Part shown: piece by piece, positions 31,630-40,251 of the stretch
Layout: each line of letters opens with the position of its first letter
Position numbering within the stretch: the first letter of the stretch is position 1
Assembly (NCBI RefSeq): GCF_003399765.1
Contig: NZ_NFZV01000021.1
Coordinates: 1 to 64,000 of the forward strand
Length of the DNA: 64,000 bases
Direction of reading: 5' to 3'
Source of the DNA: Alkalilimnicola ehrlichii
GTDB taxonomy: Bacteria; Pseudomonadota; Gammaproteobacteria; Nitrococcales; AK92
Notes under the pieces: generated by a model
Databases searched by the model: none
The model's input: only the letters and a program-made list of their open reading frames with translations
What the model was told of the DNA's origin: nothing
Program-made: the position numbers and the translations under genes

Positions 31630-31945
31630 GTGTCCCTTTAAATTCGCACTTTGCTGAAATTCCTGCTTGTTCGCTTGCTGCATAGTTGCCATATCGAATG
31701 GGGAGCGAATGGGTCTGGCGGAGTGCGGCGGAGGGAGGAACTCTCCTTCCTCCGCCGCACTCCGCAAGGGGTACCTAACTTCCTGCCTTACGGTCGAATA
31801 GCCATACCCGAGCTTGCCGCTAGGCGGTTCGGCCACGGCATTTCGCGTTTATATGCTCGGCCATCGCCTCGGGCCGATTGCCGTAGATATAGGCGAACGG
31901 TGCCGCAAGTACTTTACCGGATCGCCTGGATTTTCCTGTTGTTGA
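31630..31945. repeat. Direct repeat, copy 2
   Basis: This 316-bp segment corresponds to 23469-23806. It still encodes the first 21 codons of a mutS gene on the minus strand ([21 protein letters not shown]) and then runs into the IS3 relic. It supplies the upstream region of pncC. Confidence 0.85.
31718..31765. repeat. 22-bp hairpin, copy 2 (covarying)
   Basis: Arms 31718-31739 and 31744-31765 pair around an ACTC loop with one G-T wobble. Compared with the hairpin at 23557-23604, stem positions 7, 8, 9 and 14 differ and each change is matched by its pairing partner. Confidence 0.85.
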
Positions 31946-31994
31946 TAAGAATCGTCTACTCTGGGTTGTTTCGGGTGCGACAGAGAGAAGAGAC

Positions 31995-32522
31995 ATGCCG
32001 AATAACGTCGATGCGACCCTAGAAGAATTGGCTCAAGCTGTTGGCGGCGAACTTAAACGCCGCGGTTGGCGGCTGACGGCTGCCGAGTCGTGTACCGGCG
32101 GTTGGATTGCAAAGCTGGTTACCGATGTCCCCGGCAGCTCCGAATGGTTTGGGTATGGCTACGTGACCTACAGCAACGAGGCGAAGCAGGCACTATTAGG
32201 CGTGCAAGCGGAGACGCTGGCAGTACAGGGTGCCGTTAGCGATAGCGTGGTGAGGGAAATGGCATTGGGCGCCCTTCGTAACAGCGGTGCCGATATCAGC
32301 GTCGCCGTCAGCGGTGTCGCAGGTCCAGGAGGCGGGAGCGAGCATAAACCCGTCGGTACTGTGTGGTTTGCATGGGCTTGGGGTGGGCAGGAAGTGGTAG
32401 CGCGGCGTCTGTTTGAGGGTGACCGTAAGGCGGTGCGTCAACAAGCTGCGGAATGTGCTTTGCGGGGCATTCTGCAGGCCTTGTCCGGCGAGGGCCCGGC
32501 AATGAATGCCGACCTGCTCTAG
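31995..32522 (+). CDS. pncC: Nicotinamide-nucleotide amidohydrolase PncC
   Basis: A 175-residue stand-alone CinA C-terminal domain that deamidates nicotinamide mononucleotide to nicotinate mononucleotide in NAD recycling. Motifs are TAAESCTGGWIAKLVTDVPGSS near residue 28 and AVSGVAGPGGGSEHKPVGTVWFA near 103. It lacks the N-terminal domain of full CinA, like E. coli PncC (165 residues). AGAGAAGAG precedes the ATG by about 4 bases. Its upstream region is repeat copy 2, so its native promoter has stayed attached. recA follows, with one small gene between. Confidence 0.92.
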   Translation: MPNNVDATLEELAQAVGGELKRRGWRLTAAESCTGGWIAKLVTDVPGSSEWFGYGYVTYSNEAKQALLGVQAETLAVQGAVSDSVVREMALGALRNSGADISVAVSGVAGPGGGSEHKPVGTVWFAWAWGGQEVVARRLFEGDRKAVRQQAAECALRGILQALSGEGPAMNADLL

Positions 32523-32632
32523 CGTAAGGCGGACGACGGCTGGCCGTTTTTGGTGCAGCGGATGTCTGCGAAGGTGGGAGGGCTATTCAGGGCCGGGGTA
32601 AGCAAGGAACCATGGTCAATGGAGAGTACTTC

Positions 32633-33190
32633 ATGGAGGAAGACAAGGTCGAAGAAAAGTGGCGGTTGTTTTTCGCACTCTGGCCGGACGAGCGAGCTCA
32701 AGAGCGAGCGGCTCTAGAGGCACAGTCTGTGGGCGGACGTCGAGTCCAACCGCAGAACTTACACGTAACGTTGTTATTTCTCGGCGGTGTCGACGCGGAG
32801 CGAGTCACAGAAATCGAAGCGCAGATGGCCGCGGTGGAAACCGACAGCTTCGATATCTGTCTGAGCAGACGTGAAGTAACGCGACGCGGCATTGCTTGGT
32901 TGGCGGTGCGAGAAATTCCCGCCCCCCTGCGAGAGCTATACCGGCAGGTGGTGGCAGGTTGCGAGGCGCTGGGGATAGAGCTCGAGCAGCGGCCGTTTCG
33001 GCCGCACCTGACGTTAGCGCGAAGAGCGCGGCCGCATAGGCCGGTGATGATCGAGCCGATCGAATGGCGCGTACGCCGGTTTAGTCTGGTGCGCTCGCAG
33101 TCGGACCCCAGCGGCGTGCAGTACCACACGCTACGGGAGTGGCCGCTGCGAGAAGCCGTGGGAGACTCGCTGGCCGCTGTGCGTAGTTGA
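32633..33190 (+). CDS. thpR: RNA 2',3'-cyclic phosphodiesterase ThpR
   Basis: A 185-residue 2H phosphoesterase (LigT type). The two catalytic HxT motifs are HVTL in LHVTLLFLGGV and HLTL in FRPHLTLARRA. These enzymes open 2',3'-cyclic phosphates and join or cut 2'-5' RNA linkages. I prefer the ATG at 32633, with GGAGAG 8 bases upstream. An in-frame ATG at 32612 has its AAGGA only 3 bases away. It stands between pncC and recA. Confidence 0.88.
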   Translation: MEEDKVEEKWRLFFALWPDERAQERAALEAQSVGGRRVQPQNLHVTLLFLGGVDAERVTEIEAQMAAVETDSFDICLSRREVTRRGIAWLAVREIPAPLRELYRQVVAGCEALGIELEQRPFRPHLTLARRARPHRPVMIEPIEWRVRRFSLVRSQSDPSGVQYHTLREWPLREAVGDSLAAVRS

Positions 33191-33394
33191 ATGTGTGCTA
33201 GAAAGTGGCGCGTCGTGTTCGCGGATTGAACTCATTCTCTGTTCGAGCGGTTACTCGTCTATCTATTTGCGGGCATGGTCGTTCGCGGCCGTGCGCATGA
33301 ACTCCCGGAAGGCACGGGAGGCTACTCTGCCCCCGCAACTGGATAGGCGATCGGCCGCTAGCAGCGCTTTTCGTGCTGCGAGGAATGAGCAGGG

Positions 33395-33424
33395 GTAGGA
33401 GAGTTCCTACGAATGTGGGATAAT
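33395..33424 (+). promoter_or_regulatory. recA promoter region with a dyad
   Basis: GTAGGA-GAGT-TCCTAC (33395-33410) is a perfect 6-bp dyad. It lies just before a plausible -10 box GATAAT (33419-33424) and covers the -35 position. No E. coli-type LexA box (CTGT-N8-ACAG) is present between 33191 and recA. The dyad could be a different repressor site. The other roughly 200 bases of this gap show nothing else. Confidence 0.35.
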
Positions 33425-33465
33425 ATCGCGCTTGTTTTAATTGGGCGATTTAGCCGGAGAGCGGA

Positions 33466-34500
33466 ATGGACGAGAATCGCAAAAAGGCCCTGGGCGTAGC
33501 GCTCGGACAGATTGAAAAGCAGTTCGGCAAAGGGGCCGTGATGCGCATGGGCGATGCCCGTGCGGTGCGAGATGTGGCAGTAATTCCAACCGGTTCGCTG
33601 ACACTGGATCTGGCACTAGGCATCGGAGGCTTGCCGCGCGGTCGTGTGGTGGAAATCTATGGGCCGGAGTCTTCCGGGAAAACCACCCTAACGCTGCAAG
33701 TTGTCGCTGAAGCTCAGAAAATGGGCGGCACGGCGGCGTTTGTCGATGCCGAGCACGCGCTGGACCCGGATTATGCGGAAAAACTGGGCGTTAACGTCGA
33801 TGAGTTATTGGTATCGCAGCCCGATACCGGCGAGCAGGCGCTGGAAATCGCCGATATGCTGGTGCGCTCTGGGGCTGTCGATGTCGTTATTGTCGACTCC
33901 GTGGCGGCATTGACGCCGAAAGCGGAGATCGAAGGCGAAATGGGCGACTCTCATGTCGGCTTGCAGGCACGGCTGATGTCGCAGGCGCTGCGTAAGCTCA
34001 CCGCCAATATTAAACGCTCCAACACGCTGGTTATTTTCATTAACCAGATTCGTATGAAAATCGGCGTGATGTTCGGTAGCCCGGAAACCACGACGGGCGG
34101 CAACGCGCTTAAGTTTTACTCCTCGGTTCGACTCGATATTCGTCGCCTCGGCGCCTTGAAGAAAGGCGACGAAGTAATCGGCAACGAAACGCGCGTAAAA
34201 GTCGTCAAGAACAAAATGGCGCCGCCGTTTAAGCAAGCCGAGTTTGAGATTCTCTATGGCGAGGGGATTTCCCACGAAGGCGAGCTGATCGACCTTGGCG
34301 TCAAAGAAGGGTTCGTCGATAAAGCCGGTGCCTGGTATAGCTACAATGGCGATCGGATCGGCCAAGGCAAGGATAACGTCCGCAATTTCCTGAAGGACAA
34401 CCCGCAAATTGCCGAGCAGATCGAGCGGCAGTTGCGTGAGCGTCTGCTTGGCAAACCAGCGCCGGATGCCGAGGAAAAGGAATCTGAAGCGGAAGCTTAA
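33466..34500 (+). CDS. recA: Recombinase RecA
   Basis: A 344-residue RecA, the strand-exchange ATPase of homologous recombination and coprotease for LexA. Walker A is GPESSGKT (residues 66-73). The segments [30 protein letters not shown] and [28 protein letters not shown] are diagnostic. The acidic C-terminal tail ([11 protein letters not shown]) is normal. GGAGAGCGG precedes the ATG. recX follows after two bases. Confidence 0.97.
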   Translation: MDENRKKALGVALGQIEKQFGKGAVMRMGDARAVRDVAVIPTGSLTLDLALGIGGLPRGRVVEIYGPESSGKTTLTLQVVAEAQKMGGTAAFVDAEHALDPDYAEKLGVNVDELLVSQPDTGEQALEIADMLVRSGAVDVVIVDSVAALTPKAEIEGEMGDSHVGLQARLMSQALRKLTANIKRSNTLVIFINQIRMKIGVMFGSPETTTGGNALKFYSSVRLDIRRLGALKKGDEVIGNETRVKVVKNKMAPPFKQAEFEILYGEGISHEGELIDLGVKEGFVDKAGAWYSYNGDRIGQGKDNVRNFLKDNPQIAEQIERQLRERLLGKPAPDAEEKESEAEA

Positions 34501-34502
34501 CC

Positions 34503-34979
34503 TTGGTTGAGCCGACCTTGACGGAGGCTCGCGAGCTGGGCATCCGATTACTTGCCCGGCGCGAGCACTCCGTTCGCGAGTTGCGGCGGAAAATGCGTGC
34601 GCGGGAGCTTCCTGACGCTGTGATCGAGGAAGCCTTGGCGCAACTACAAGCGGAACGCTTGCTCAGCGACGAGCGTTTCGCGGAAGAATTCGCCCGGAGT
34701 CGACGCAGTCAAGGTTACGGGCCTGTGCGTATCGTTGCGGAATTGCGCGAGCGCGGGGTCGAGAAAAAGCCATCAGAATTGACGGAAACGGATGAGGAAG
34801 TTTGGGCCGGGTTGGCGGCTGCCGCCCGGCTCAAGCGTTTCGGGCCAGGTGCGCCTGAGACTATAAGGGAGCGGAATCGGCAGTTTCGTTTTCTCAGTAA
34901 TCGGGGGTTCACCGCTGAGCAGATCCGCCAGGCCTTTACGGCGGCCGCATCCGGCGAGGATGTTAACTTTAACGAATAG
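34503..34979 (+). CDS. recX: RecA regulator RecX
   Basis: A 158-residue RecX, which binds RecA filaments and inhibits recombinase and coprotease activity. Three-helix repeats are visible: [47 protein letters not shown] and [18 protein letters not shown]. The start is TTG, 2 bases after the recA stop, with GGAAG about 8 bases upstream inside recA. The rare start and tight spacing suggest low, coupled expression. Its end is separated from alaS by 13 bases. Confidence 0.9.
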   Translation: MVEPTLTEARELGIRLLARREHSVRELRRKMRARELPDAVIEEALAQLQAERLLSDERFAEEFARSRRSQGYGPVRIVAELRERGVEKKPSELTETDEEVWAGLAAAARLKRFGPGAPETIRERNRQFRFLSNRGFTAEQIRQAFTAAASGEDVNFNE

Positions 34980-34992
34980 TGAAGCTTTGCCC

Positions 34993-37593
34993 ATGAAGAG
35001 CAGCGCAGATATTCGCCAAGCCTTTCTGAATTTCTTTTCGGAACGCGGCCATCAGGTCGTGTCCAGTAGTTCGCTTGTACCCGGCAACGATCCAACCTTG
35101 CTCTTCACCAACGCCGGTATGGTGCAGTTCAAGGATGTTTTTACCGGTCGCGAGAAACGCCCCTATACGCGAGCGACCAGTTCTCAGCGGTGCGTGCGTG
35201 CCGGCGGCAAGCATAACGATCTGGAAAACGTCGGTTATACCGCGCGCCACCATACTTTCTTCGAGATGCTGGGCAATTTCAGCTTCGGCGACTACTTCAA
35301 GCACGATGCGATCCGCTACGCCTGGGAGTTTCTCACCGAGGTCGTGAAACTGCCGCCGGAGCGTTTATGGGTAACGGTTTACGAAGAGGACGACGAGGCT
35401 GCCGATATCTGGCTGAAAGATGTGGGCGTCGATCCGAACCGCTTTTCGCGAATCGGTGCAAAGGATAATTTTTGGTCTATGGGCGATACCGGGCCTTGTG
35501 GTCCGTGCACCGAGATCTTTTACGACCACGGGTCGGAGGTTGCCGGCGGCCCTCCAGGAACGCCCGAAGAAGACGGCGATCGTTACATCGAGATCTGGAA
35601 TCTCGTGTTCATGCAGTACGACCGCAGTGCGGACGGCAGCATGACGCCATTGCCGGCGCCTTCGGTCGATACCGGCATGGGCTTAGAGCGTCTGGCGGCA
35701 GTTGTGCAGGGCGTTCATAGCAACTACGAGATCGATTTGTTCCGTCGCCTTATCGGGGCGGCTGCGGAGTTGGCAGGGCGGTCGGGCGAGGACAATAGCT
35801 CGCTGCGGGTTATCGCCGATCACATCCGTGCCTGCGCGTTTTTGATCGCCGACGGCGTGTACCCGAGCAACGAAGGGCGGGGTTATGTCCTGCGTCGGAT
35901 CGTGCGCCGGGCTATTAGACATGGCTACAAGCTCGGGATCGATAAAGTATTCTTCTATCGTTTGGTAAGCCCGTTAGTGGACGAGATGGGGGCCGCCTAT
36001 CCGGAGCTGACTGCGGCACGCGAGCAAGTCGAGCGGGTGTTGCAGCAGGAAGAGGAGCGTTTCCGGGAAACGCTGGAGCAGGGCATGAAACTGCTCGACG
36101 AAACGTTGGCGAACCTGACGGAAAAGCGGATTCCCGGCGAGACCATATTCCGTTTGTATGACACCTATGGCTTTCCCGTCGATTTGACAAACGATGTGGC
36201 GCGGGAGCGGGGTTACGAACTCGACGAGGTCGGCTTCGAAGCGCACATGGAAGCGCAGCGAGAGCGCGCCAGATCGGCCAGCCAGTTCAAGGCAGACTAT
36301 AGCGCCGCCGCGGCGTTCGAAGGTCGTTCGGAGTTTACCGGCTACGACAGTTGCGAGGGTGGCGGCAAAGTGCTTGCGCTGTATCGCGAAGGTAAGACGG
36401 CAAAGGAACTGGCTGCGGGCGAGGAGGGGATGGTTATTCTGGACCGGACGCCCTTTTATGCCGAGTCCGGCGGGCAAGTCGGCGACAAAGGTGTGTTATT
36501 GGCGCCGGGCGTCGAGTTCGACGTTACCGATACAGTGAAATTTGGCGACGGTCATGGCCATCTTGGACGGGTGCGAGCAGGTTCGTTAGCGCTGGGCGCC
36601 GAAGTCGTGGCGCGTGTCGACGGAGCTAATCGCCAAGCGACCATGCTAAATCATTCCGCCACCCATTTGCTGCACGCAGCACTTAGGCAAGTCCTTGGGG
36701 AGCATGTCGTACAAAAGGGCTCGTTGGTTGCCCCTGACCGTTTACGCTTCGATTTTTCCCATTTCGAAGCGGTGAGCGACGACCAGCTGGTTGAGCTTGA
36801 GCGCTTGGTGAACGCCTGGATTCGTGCCAACGCAGCGGCGGATATTCGTCGTATGGGCTACGACGAAGCTATTGACTATGGTGCTATCGCGCTGTTCGGC
36901 GAGAAGTATGGCGATGAAGTGCGAGTATTGCGCTTCGGCGATTTTTCCACCGAGCTTTGCGGCGGAACGCATGTCGGTCGCACGGGGGATATCGGTTTCT
37001 TCAAGATTATCGGCGAAAGCGGCGTTGCTGCGGGTATTCGTCGTATCGAGGCAATCACCGGGGACGAGGCTGTCGCTTGGGCCGAGGATAGCGAGCGGCG
37101 CCTCGACCGGTTGGCCAAAGCGCTGAAGGCCAGTCCGGACACGGCGGAGGTCAAGTTGAATCAACTGCTTGACCGGAGTCGCCAGTTGGAGAAAGAACTG
37201 GAGCGGTTACAACAAAAACTGGCGAGCAAGGCTGGAGCTGATTTGGCCTCGCAAGCGGTGGATGTCGGCGGAATCAAAGTATTGGCGGCGCAGCTCGATG
37301 CCGGGCAGGCCAATGCTATGCGCGAAACCGTCGATCAGCTCAAGAACAGCTTGGGTAGCGCAGTCGTTTTGTTGGCCGCGGTAAAGGATGAGAAGGTGCG
37401 GTTGGTGGCCGGGGTTACCAAAGATTGCACCGATCGGGTGAAGGCCGGTGAGTTAGTCAACCACGTCGCCGCGCAAGTAGGCGGCAAAGGCGGTGGACGT
37501 CCCGATTTTGCGCAGGCGGGCGGCTCCGAGCCGAGCAAGTTGCCGCAGGCGTTGGAAAGCGTCGTGGAGTGGGTGAACGCGAAGTGCGGGTAA
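34993..37593 (+). CDS. alaS: Alanyl-tRNA synthetase
   Basis: An 866-residue class II synthetase with an N-terminal catalytic domain ([45 protein letters not shown]). The editing domain has the zinc motif HSATH near residue 557 and [13 protein letters not shown] near residue 656, and the C-terminal C-Ala domain follows. It charges tRNA-Ala and clears mischarged Ser or Gly. I start at the ATG at 34993, which gives the family N-terminus [15 protein letters not shown]. The frame is open to 34960, overlapping recX. The recA-recX-alaS order is conserved in gammaproteobacteria. Confidence 0.96.
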   Translation: MKSSADIRQAFLNFFSERGHQVVSSSSLVPGNDPTLLFTNAGMVQFKDVFTGREKRPYTRATSSQRCVRAGGKHNDLENVGYTARHHTFFEMLGNFSFGDYFKHDAIRYAWEFLTEVVKLPPERLWVTVYEEDDEAADIWLKDVGVDPNRFSRIGAKDNFWSMGDTGPCGPCTEIFYDHGSEVAGGPPGTPEEDGDRYIEIWNLVFMQYDRSADGSMTPLPAPSVDTGMGLERLAAVVQGVHSNYEIDLFRRLIGAAAELAGRSGEDNSSLRVIADHIRACAFLIADGVYPSNEGRGYVLRRIVRRAIRHGYKLGIDKVFFYRLVSPLVDEMGAAYPELTAAREQVERVLQQEEERFRETLEQGMKLLDETLANLTEKRIPGETIFRLYDTYGFPVDLTNDVARERGYELDEVGFEAHMEAQRERARSASQFKADYSAAAAFEGRSEFTGYDSCEGGGKVLALYREGKTAKELAAGEEGMVILDRTPFYAESGGQVGDKGVLLAPGVEFDVTDTVKFGDGHGHLGRVRAGSLALGAEVVARVDGANRQATMLNHSATHLLHAALRQVLGEHVVQKGSLVAPDRLRFDFSHFEAVSDDQLVELERLVNAWIRANAAADIRRMGYDEAIDYGAIALFGEKYGDEVRVLRFGDFSTELCGGTHVGRTGDIGFFKIIGESGVAAGIRRIEAITGDEAVAWAEDSERRLDRLAKALKASPDTAEVKLNQLLDRSRQLEKELERLQQKLASKAGADLASQAVDVGGIKVLAAQLDAGQANAMRETVDQLKNSLGSAVVLLAAVKDEKVRLVAGVTKDCTDRVKAGELVNHVAAQVGGKGGGRPDFAQAGGSEPSKLPQALESVVEWVNAKCG

Positions 37594-37654
37594 ACGTTCA
37601 ACTACTGGATTATTTATTGTTTAATATGGCCCGTTTCAGGCAAGTGCAAAATTT

Positions 37655-38899
37655 ATGGCTCTAATCGTACAGAAATATGGCGGTACCTCCGTTGGCACTA
37701 CGGAACGTATCAAGAACGTAGCGTCCAAGGTTTGCGCCAGCCGTGAAGCCGGTAACGACGTCGTGGTCGTCGTCTCTGCTATGAGCGGCGAGACCAACCG
37801 TTTGATCGGCTTGGCAAAGGATGTGAATCCGAAAACGCCGGCGCGCGAGTTGGACGTTCTTCTATCCACCGGCGAGCAGGTTACCATCGCGCTGCTTACC
37901 ATGGCGTTGGAGCAGTTGGGTTGTCCGGCTCGCTGTTATACCGGCGCTCAGGTGCGAATTCTGACCGATAGCGCGCACAGTAAAGCGCGAATTCAGGATA
38001 TCGACGCCGAAGTGATCGGCAACGATCTCAAGCAGGGGCGGGTAGTGGTGGTTGCCGGCTTCCAAGGGGTCGACGAGACCGGCGCGATTACCACGCTGGG
38101 GCGCGGTGGCTCGGATACGACGGCTGTCGCCTTGGCGGCTGCCCTGGGCGCGGATGAGTGCCAGATTTTTACCGACGTCGATGGCGTATATACCACCGAT
38201 CCGCGGGTCGTGAGCAAAGCGCGGCGTCTTGAACGCATCACCTTCGAGGAAATGCTCGAGATGGCCAGCTTGGGCTCTAAGGTGTTGCAGATTAGGGCGG
38301 TGGAATTCGCCGGCAAATATAAGGTGCCGCTGCGGGTACTCTCCAGCTTCAAAGAAGGCCCCGGCACCCTGATTACCTTTGAGGACGACGATATGGAAGA
38401 ACCGCTCATATCCGGCATTGCATTCAGCCGCGACGAAGCTAAATTGACCGTGCTCGGTTGCCCGGATAAGCCCGGTATCGCTTGGAGTATTCTCGGCCCG
38501 ATTTCCGAAGCGAATATCGAAGTCGATATGATCGTTCAGAACATTAGTAATGACGGCCTGACCGATTTTACTTTTACCGTACATCGTAACGACTACGATC
38601 GGGCGCTGGAAATTCTGGAAAGGACCGCAAAAGACATGGGTGCCCGGGAAGTATATGGTGATACCAAGATCATCAAGCTCTCCTTAGTGGGTGTCGGTAT
38701 GCGCTCGCACGCCGGCGTAGCCTCTCTTATGTTCCGCTCCCTGGCCGACGAGGGGATAAATATCCAAATGATTTCCACCTCTGAGATAAAGATCTCGGTT
38801 GTGGTGGACGAAAAGTACTTAGAATTAGGCGTGCGTGCACTGCATACCGCTTTCGATCTCGATGACGAAAACGGTACTGCGACAGTAGAAGGCAGCTGA
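37655..38899 (+). CDS. lysC: Aspartate kinase
   Basis: A 414-residue monofunctional aspartate kinase, the first step of the lysine, threonine, methionine and diaminopimelate pathway. The N-terminal motif is VQKYGGTSVG. The kinase core includes TLGRGGSDTTAVALAAALGADECQIFTDVDGVYT. Two ACT domains occupy residues from about 265 on and typically sense Lys and Thr. The length matches Pseudomonas-type LysC. It lies between alaS and csrA in the standard order. The ribosome site is weak. Confidence 0.95.
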   Translation: MALIVQKYGGTSVGTTERIKNVASKVCASREAGNDVVVVVSAMSGETNRLIGLAKDVNPKTPARELDVLLSTGEQVTIALLTMALEQLGCPARCYTGAQVRILTDSAHSKARIQDIDAEVIGNDLKQGRVVVVAGFQGVDETGAITTLGRGGSDTTAVALAAALGADECQIFTDVDGVYTTDPRVVSKARRLERITFEEMLEMASLGSKVLQIRAVEFAGKYKVPLRVLSSFKEGPGTLITFEDDDMEEPLISGIAFSRDEAKLTVLGCPDKPGIAWSILGPISEANIEVDMIVQNISNDGLTDFTFTVHRNDYDRALEILERTAKDMGAREVYGDTKIIKLSLVGVGMRSHAGVASLMFRSLADEGINIQMISTSEIKISVVVDEKYLELGVRALHTAFDLDDENGTATVEGS

Positions 38900-39185
38900 G
38901 GCAGTGTCCGGGGCTCTGGCGACTTGTTCTAGCCAAGCGATTACATGGACCGGTTATGCCGATTTAGGAATACGGGTACTTGTATATGTCGAATACGGCA
39001 TCGGTTTGGTTATACATAGGTCGGGTCAGAGCACGTATAAGCACAGTTGTTAAAATGCGACCGAAGCGCTTTCGCGCCGAGAGAGGAATAGTGGCGGCCC
39101 GTCTGCGCGCTACCTCGGACGATAAGCCGGTTGTCTTGGCTGGTGTGGGGGTTCCCGGGCTGGCAGGAGTAATGAGGAGAGGGAG

Positions 39186-39398
39186 ATGCTGATTCTCACG
39201 AGACGGGTTGGCGAGACGCTGATGATTGGTGACGAAGTAACGGTCACCGTGCTAGGCGTCAAAGGCAACCAAGTACGTATAGGGGTTAATGCGCCGAAGA
39301 ATGTTTCCGTGCATCGGGAAGAAATCTACGAGCGCATTCAAAGAGAGCGTGAGGGTGGAGCGGAAGCAGCTAATCGCGATACTTCCACAACGGAATAA
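39186..39398 (+). CDS. csrA: Carbon storage regulator CsrA
   Basis: A 70-residue RNA-binding post-transcriptional regulator that binds GGA motifs in mRNA leaders. The core [53 protein letters not shown] is nearly identical to the family. GAGGAGAGGGAG lies directly before the ATG and itself contains GGA triplets, so autoregulation is plausible. The 286 bases between lysC and csrA contain no other gene that I can support. Confidence 0.96.
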   Translation: MLILTRRVGETLMIGDEVTVTVLGVKGNQVRIGVNAPKNVSVHREEIYERIQREREGGAEAANRDTSTTE

Positions 39399-39406
39399 AC
39401 ACGGCC

Positions 39407-39435
39407 TTTACGAAGGCGATGTTTTACCGTATCCT
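39407..39435 (+). promoter_or_regulatory. Likely promoter of the tRNA-Ser/tRNA-Arg pair
   Basis: TTTACG (39407-39412), a 17-bp spacer and TATCCT (39430-39435), followed by a G+C-rich discriminator (GGCGCCCG), as is common for stable-RNA promoters. Confidence 0.45.
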
Positions 39436-39484
39436 AGGCGCCCGTTGTTGGTGAGCAGCTAAAAGCTCTTGCCAACAACTATAC

Positions 39485-39577
39485 GGAGAGATGGCCGAGT
39501 GGCTGAAGGCGCTCCCCTGCTAAGGGAGTATGGGTATAAAACGCCCATCGAGGGTTCGAATCCCTCTCTCTCCGCCA
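39485..39577 (+). tRNA. tRNA-Ser(GCT)
   Basis: The acceptor stem GGAGAGA pairs with TCTCTCC, the anticodon loop is CTGCTAA with anticodon GCT, and there is a long variable arm. The T-loop is TTCGAAT and CCA is encoded. It follows csrA, the usual gammaproteobacterial position. Confidence 0.95.
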
Positions 39578-39644
39578 AATAATTTAGTTGGTTATTAGGG
39601 ATTGACGAAGACGCTAATAATCGACATAATTCGCACCCAACAAC

Positions 39645-39721
39645 GCGCCCGTAGCTCAGCTGGATAGAGTACCTGGCTACGAACCAGGCGGTCGGAGGTT
39701 CGAATCCTTCCGGGCGCGCCA
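39645..39721 (+). tRNA. tRNA-Arg(ACG)
   Basis: The acceptor stem GCGCCCG pairs with CGGGCGC, the anticodon loop is CTACGAA (ACG, read as ICG), the T-loop is TTCGAAT, and CCA is encoded. Its 3' end is the attachment site of island B. Confidence 0.95.
39703..39718 (+). repeat. attL: 16-bp repeat in tRNA-Arg 3' end
   Basis: AATCCTTCCGGGCGCG is repeated exactly and in the same orientation at 46611-46626, giving a 6.9-kb island bounded by direct repeats. Confidence 0.8.
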
Positions 39722-39727
39722 TTTAAG

Positions 39728-39758
39728 AAAACCGATGCAAATGCATCGGTTTTTTTTT
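39728..39758 (+). terminator. tRNA operon terminator
   Basis: A 10-bp perfect stem (AACCGATGCA) with a 2-nt loop is followed by nine T residues. Confidence 0.9.
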
Positions 39759-39777
39759 GCGTTTCGCGCCCGGAAGG
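39753..39777 (-). repeat. 25-bp inverted repeat of the island B right end
   Basis: The reverse complement of these 25 bases is identical to 46614-46638. It includes the att core plus the adjoining GAAACGC and A6, so the island is bounded by inverted as well as direct copies. Confidence 0.75.
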
Positions 39778-39816
39778 GTTCGAACCTCCAATGAACAAGT
39801 GGGTTCGACGGGCGCG
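39765..39816 (-). other. Shrunken tRNA-Arg-like remnant
   Basis: Read on the minus strand, a 7-bp acceptor-like stem (GCGCCCG/CGGGCGC) encloses a complete T-arm (GGAGG-TTCGAAC-CCTTCC), but the D-arm and anticodon arm are missing. It is probably debris of repeated integration and is not a working tRNA. Confidence 0.55.
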
Positions 39817-39911
39817 ACGTAGTCGTGCCGAACGGCGGAGCATAGCGGAGCCGGCCCGTAGGGCCGACCGCAGGTCGGTAATTCTTCCCTGCGCGGCATT
39901 TAAGAAAGTAA

Positions 39912-39950
39912 AAAACAGCCGGTTAGAGTGACTGCTCTAGCCGGCTGTTT
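39912..39950. terminator. Terminator hairpin at the integrase end
   Basis: A 16-bp stem (one G-T wobble) with AAA and TTT on its flanks. It lies next to the 3' end of the integrase relic and can act in both directions. Confidence 0.75.
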
Positions 39951-40250
39951 TATTTCCCGCAGCCTTGCGGGAATTTTGCGGGAGTTCTCCTACCACCCGC
40001 AGTAACGTGACCTTCCTCGTCGTCGCTTCCGTCAGTCTGTCCACCGCGTCCACAAGCTCCTGAAGCTTCCCAGGCGAGTAGGGCGCCGTTGATGTCCCGG
40101 TTAGTGTGCCCGAGCAACACCTGGCGCGTCTCCTGCGGCACCCCGGCGGCCAGCCAACGCCTGGCGATCTGCAATAACCCGCTACGTCGCCGGAGTCGAT
40201 CAAACAGGCAGGACTCCCGCCTGTGTGGCGTCCTACCCCACGTGACAACT
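39937..40250 (-). pseudogene. Phage-type integrase, C-terminal relic
   Basis: Two overlapping minus-strand frames together give the end of a tyrosine recombinase. ARRWLAAGVPQETRQVLLGHTNRDI carries the conserved GHT histidine. After a one-base shift, APYSPGKLQELVDAVDRL carries the nucleophile tyrosine. The N-terminal two thirds, including the catalytic Arg and the HxxR motif, are absent; the AraC gene starts where they should be. Its place beside the att copy in tRNA-Arg identifies it as the former integrase of island B. Confidence 0.75.
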
Positions 40251-40251
40251 C

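Noticed and set aside
33191-33465. E. coli-type LexA box upstream of recA
   Set aside because: No CTGT-N8-ACAG or close variant was found.
38980-39192. 70-codon frame before csrA
   Set aside because: No domain; it overlaps the csrA ribosome site and start.
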